Below, one piece after another: positions 41,301 through 41,637 of a stretch of DNA of 41,637 bases (positions are counted from its first letter, which is position 1; each line of letters begins with the position of its first letter). This DNA is from Chitinophaga pinensis (GTDB lineage Bacteria; Bacteroidota; Bacteroidia; Bacteroidales; GCA-2748055), in the NCBI GenBank assembly GCA_945863035.1, contig CAMAZH010000023.1, forward strand, positions 1-41,637, in the 5' to 3' direction. Below the pieces are notes generated by a model. The model searched no databases and had not been told where the DNA came from. It was given only the letters and a program-made list of their open reading frames with translations. The position numbers and the translations under genes were made by a program.

Positions 41301-41637
41301 TCGCCATTATCAATTGAATATGACAAACCATATCTGGAATGTGTACTAAAATAGGCATTTTCAGAGGGAACGTATTTAATGTTGCCATAAAAGTCAGAGC
41401 TGTTTATCAAGGTCCAGTTTTGCCCGCCATCAACAGTAGAATAGAGTTCATTGGGGTAATAAGACAAAAGGCCGTTATTTTCATCCTTAAAATCAAAACT
41501 TAAACTTCCACTGGCAGAAGAAGGAGTACTTAACAAAGTCCATGACATACCTTTATCATTGGATTTAAAGATTCTGCCACTATTGGTTAAAAAATAAAAC
41601 AAATTTCCTGTTGCTCTAAAAAACGAATTGGAATTAA
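38357..41637 (-). CDS. Large surface protein with Asp-box repeats, internal T9SS-like sorting domain and two FISUMP domains (N-terminus outside the window)
   Basis: The frame stays open to the window edge (reading NSNSFFRATGN before residue 1 at 41602), so the start is missing; 1,081 residues follow from there. In order: three Asp-box/BNR repeats (SNDKGMSW, TVDGGQNW, SIDNGETW; residues 13-103); an Ig-like Big_5/SbsA-type domain (about 155-245); a region with YQISFAGTGASTTVNTVLVENLTTGE; a Por_Secre_tail-like domain (MKIYPNPMNYNSTLEI to FSGKLL, 305-383); FISUMP domain 1 (456-646); a fibronectin-like domain (652-748); a beta-rich domain (749-870); and FISUMP domain 2 (880-1081), ending FSVRCVRDY. 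The protein is likely exported to the cell surface, but the sorting domain is not at the C-terminus where T9SS signals work. Confidence 0.85.
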   Translation of the reverse strand, partial: NSNSFFRATGNLFYFLTNSGRIFKSNDKGMSWTLLSTPSSASGSLSFDFKDENNGLLSYYPNELYSTVDGGQNWTLINSSDFYGNIKYVPSENAYFSTHSRYGLSYSIDNGETWTIHPSLQNVGLKTIDYAPSGKIFIGGWSYVYNSMNYYRINLALKQTAITAATNYDVTFTANVDELSSTDTANYRLYNITTDPHQRINVLSATLDNSNKSLVHLVTGTLIPGDTFKIFVSNVKDLNGFPVINSLSTSSNVYITDELSNYQISFAGTGASTTVNTVLVENLTTGESLTLNGDDILQLSAVVGIPPVDIMNPTEMKIYPNPMNYNSTLEILAPVEGDAIITIYELTGKPLTQIHSYLEKYKQEFKISGLNNGLYLINVTGDDFQFSGKLLCSGMPGGVPRIEKVNNISGSHEDKTAKKDSYETQNTVFMKYTYGDRLKFTSISWNYSTIVTDIPTADKTITFNFAACTDGDNNNYPVVKIGTQVWMAENLKTISFNDGSAIPLVTDNASWSNFNSPAYCWNSNNEADYKDLYGALYNWYTVNTGNLCPAGWHVPTESEWNILSDFLGGDLISGVKLKETGTNHWDCVETEPTNESGFTALPGGHDNLSVSSSGFWWTSSESSEATAWSSRMSCYYDGISILDDRDKNFGFSVRCLMGEPVPLLPSITTLDVSLIEQTSATCGGVAVSLDGTVISAHGVCWSTFANPTIEDSKTNDGLGSGSFISLMNNLLPGTNYYVRAYATNDAGTAYGNEIIFKTKYPTGTTFKDYNTEMRYFHPTAGGSYPDDPYGGIRTPVKTLAFIEKDKAETWFAVWPTSLCWITINSDNSINFEVDNTFQYDVKLGDPNDASKISHFDPATGIIYLYYYYSGTTGNRIFWEVFTPQHFTSTITDSDGNVYNTVTIGTQTWMAENLKTTKYNDNSDIPLVEDAAAWGALSTPAYCWYNNDGTTYKASYGALYNWYTVSTGKLCPKNWHVPSDAEWKTLEKYLGMTQAQADASGWRGTDQGTQLKNTSGWNSGGNGTNTIGFTGLPGGLRDTGNFLGIGYGGSWWSITESATSFDYNRNLAAGNSTIGKNNNSKLFGFSVRCVRDY

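Noticed and set aside
1..41637. CRISPR arrays, tRNA or rRNA genes, prophage or defence islands
   Set aside because: No regularly spaced repeats, cloverleaf structures, phage structural genes or toxin-antitoxin pairs could be seen by reading both strands.

Overview
The window comes from a member of the phylum Bacteroidota. It carries a complete type IX secretion core in the order porP-porK/gldK-porL/gldL-porM/gldM-porN/gldN, plus gldH, a DUF4270 lipoprotein, FISUMP-type surface domains and TAnnTTTG-type promoter elements. Ribosome binding sites are weak and TTG starts are frequent. The order cannot be fixed from the sequence; an environmental or anaerobic Bacteroidales/Marinilabiliales-like organism is a reasonable guess. 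Most of the window is dense, ordinary chromosome.

Region 1 (1-5321, + strand) is the end of a surface-polysaccharide operon. It encodes four steps of the UDP-GlcNAc to UDP-diacetamido-uronic-acid route (WbpE, WbpD, WbpB and WbpA types), then GalE and RmlB. Region 2 (5322-7836) looks like a scar or accessory insertion. It has one intact secreted BNR-propeller protein, a cluster of inverted repeats, and a Gfo/Idh/MocA oxidoreductase that has lost its middle and changed frame. Region 3 (7837-11803, - strand) is an operon of a one-domain glycogen-synthase-like protein, a DUF4270 lipoprotein and GlmS. It diverges from region 4 (11968-14727): panC, panD, a flippase-like membrane protein and an rfaE2-type adenylyltransferase. 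Region 5 (14918-20809) holds radA, a small unknown gene and a double-ATPase ABC protein, which converges on and overlaps the end of a class A penicillin-binding protein.

Region 6 (21088-30654) is topA, then a ureohydrolase-fold protein that has lost half of its metal ligands, then the porPKLMN operon, which ends in a strong terminator. Region 7 (30772-37463) contains an acyl-protein-synthetase (LuxE-like) gene and pgk on the minus strand. On the plus strand follow holB and the operon ricT-gldH-trmB-atl; the last gene is an alkyltransferase-like protein with Ala in place of the acceptor Cys. Region 8 (37464-41637) is an 893-base gap holding a decayed IS5-type element, then the 3' part of a large minus-strand surface protein with Asp-box repeats, an internal T9SS-like sorting domain and two FISUMP modules.

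I found no clearly new system such as a defence island, CRISPR array or biosynthetic cluster. The most original signals are: (a) the degenerate ureohydrolase upstream of the type IX operon; (b) an identical-arm dyad (TATTAACA-N5/6-TGTTAATA) just upstream of both the porP promoter and the promoter of the decayed transposase; (c) the non-catalytic-looking glycogen synthase N-domain; and (d) the surface protein with a buried sorting domain. All functional statements are inferences from sequence motifs; no database search was possible.
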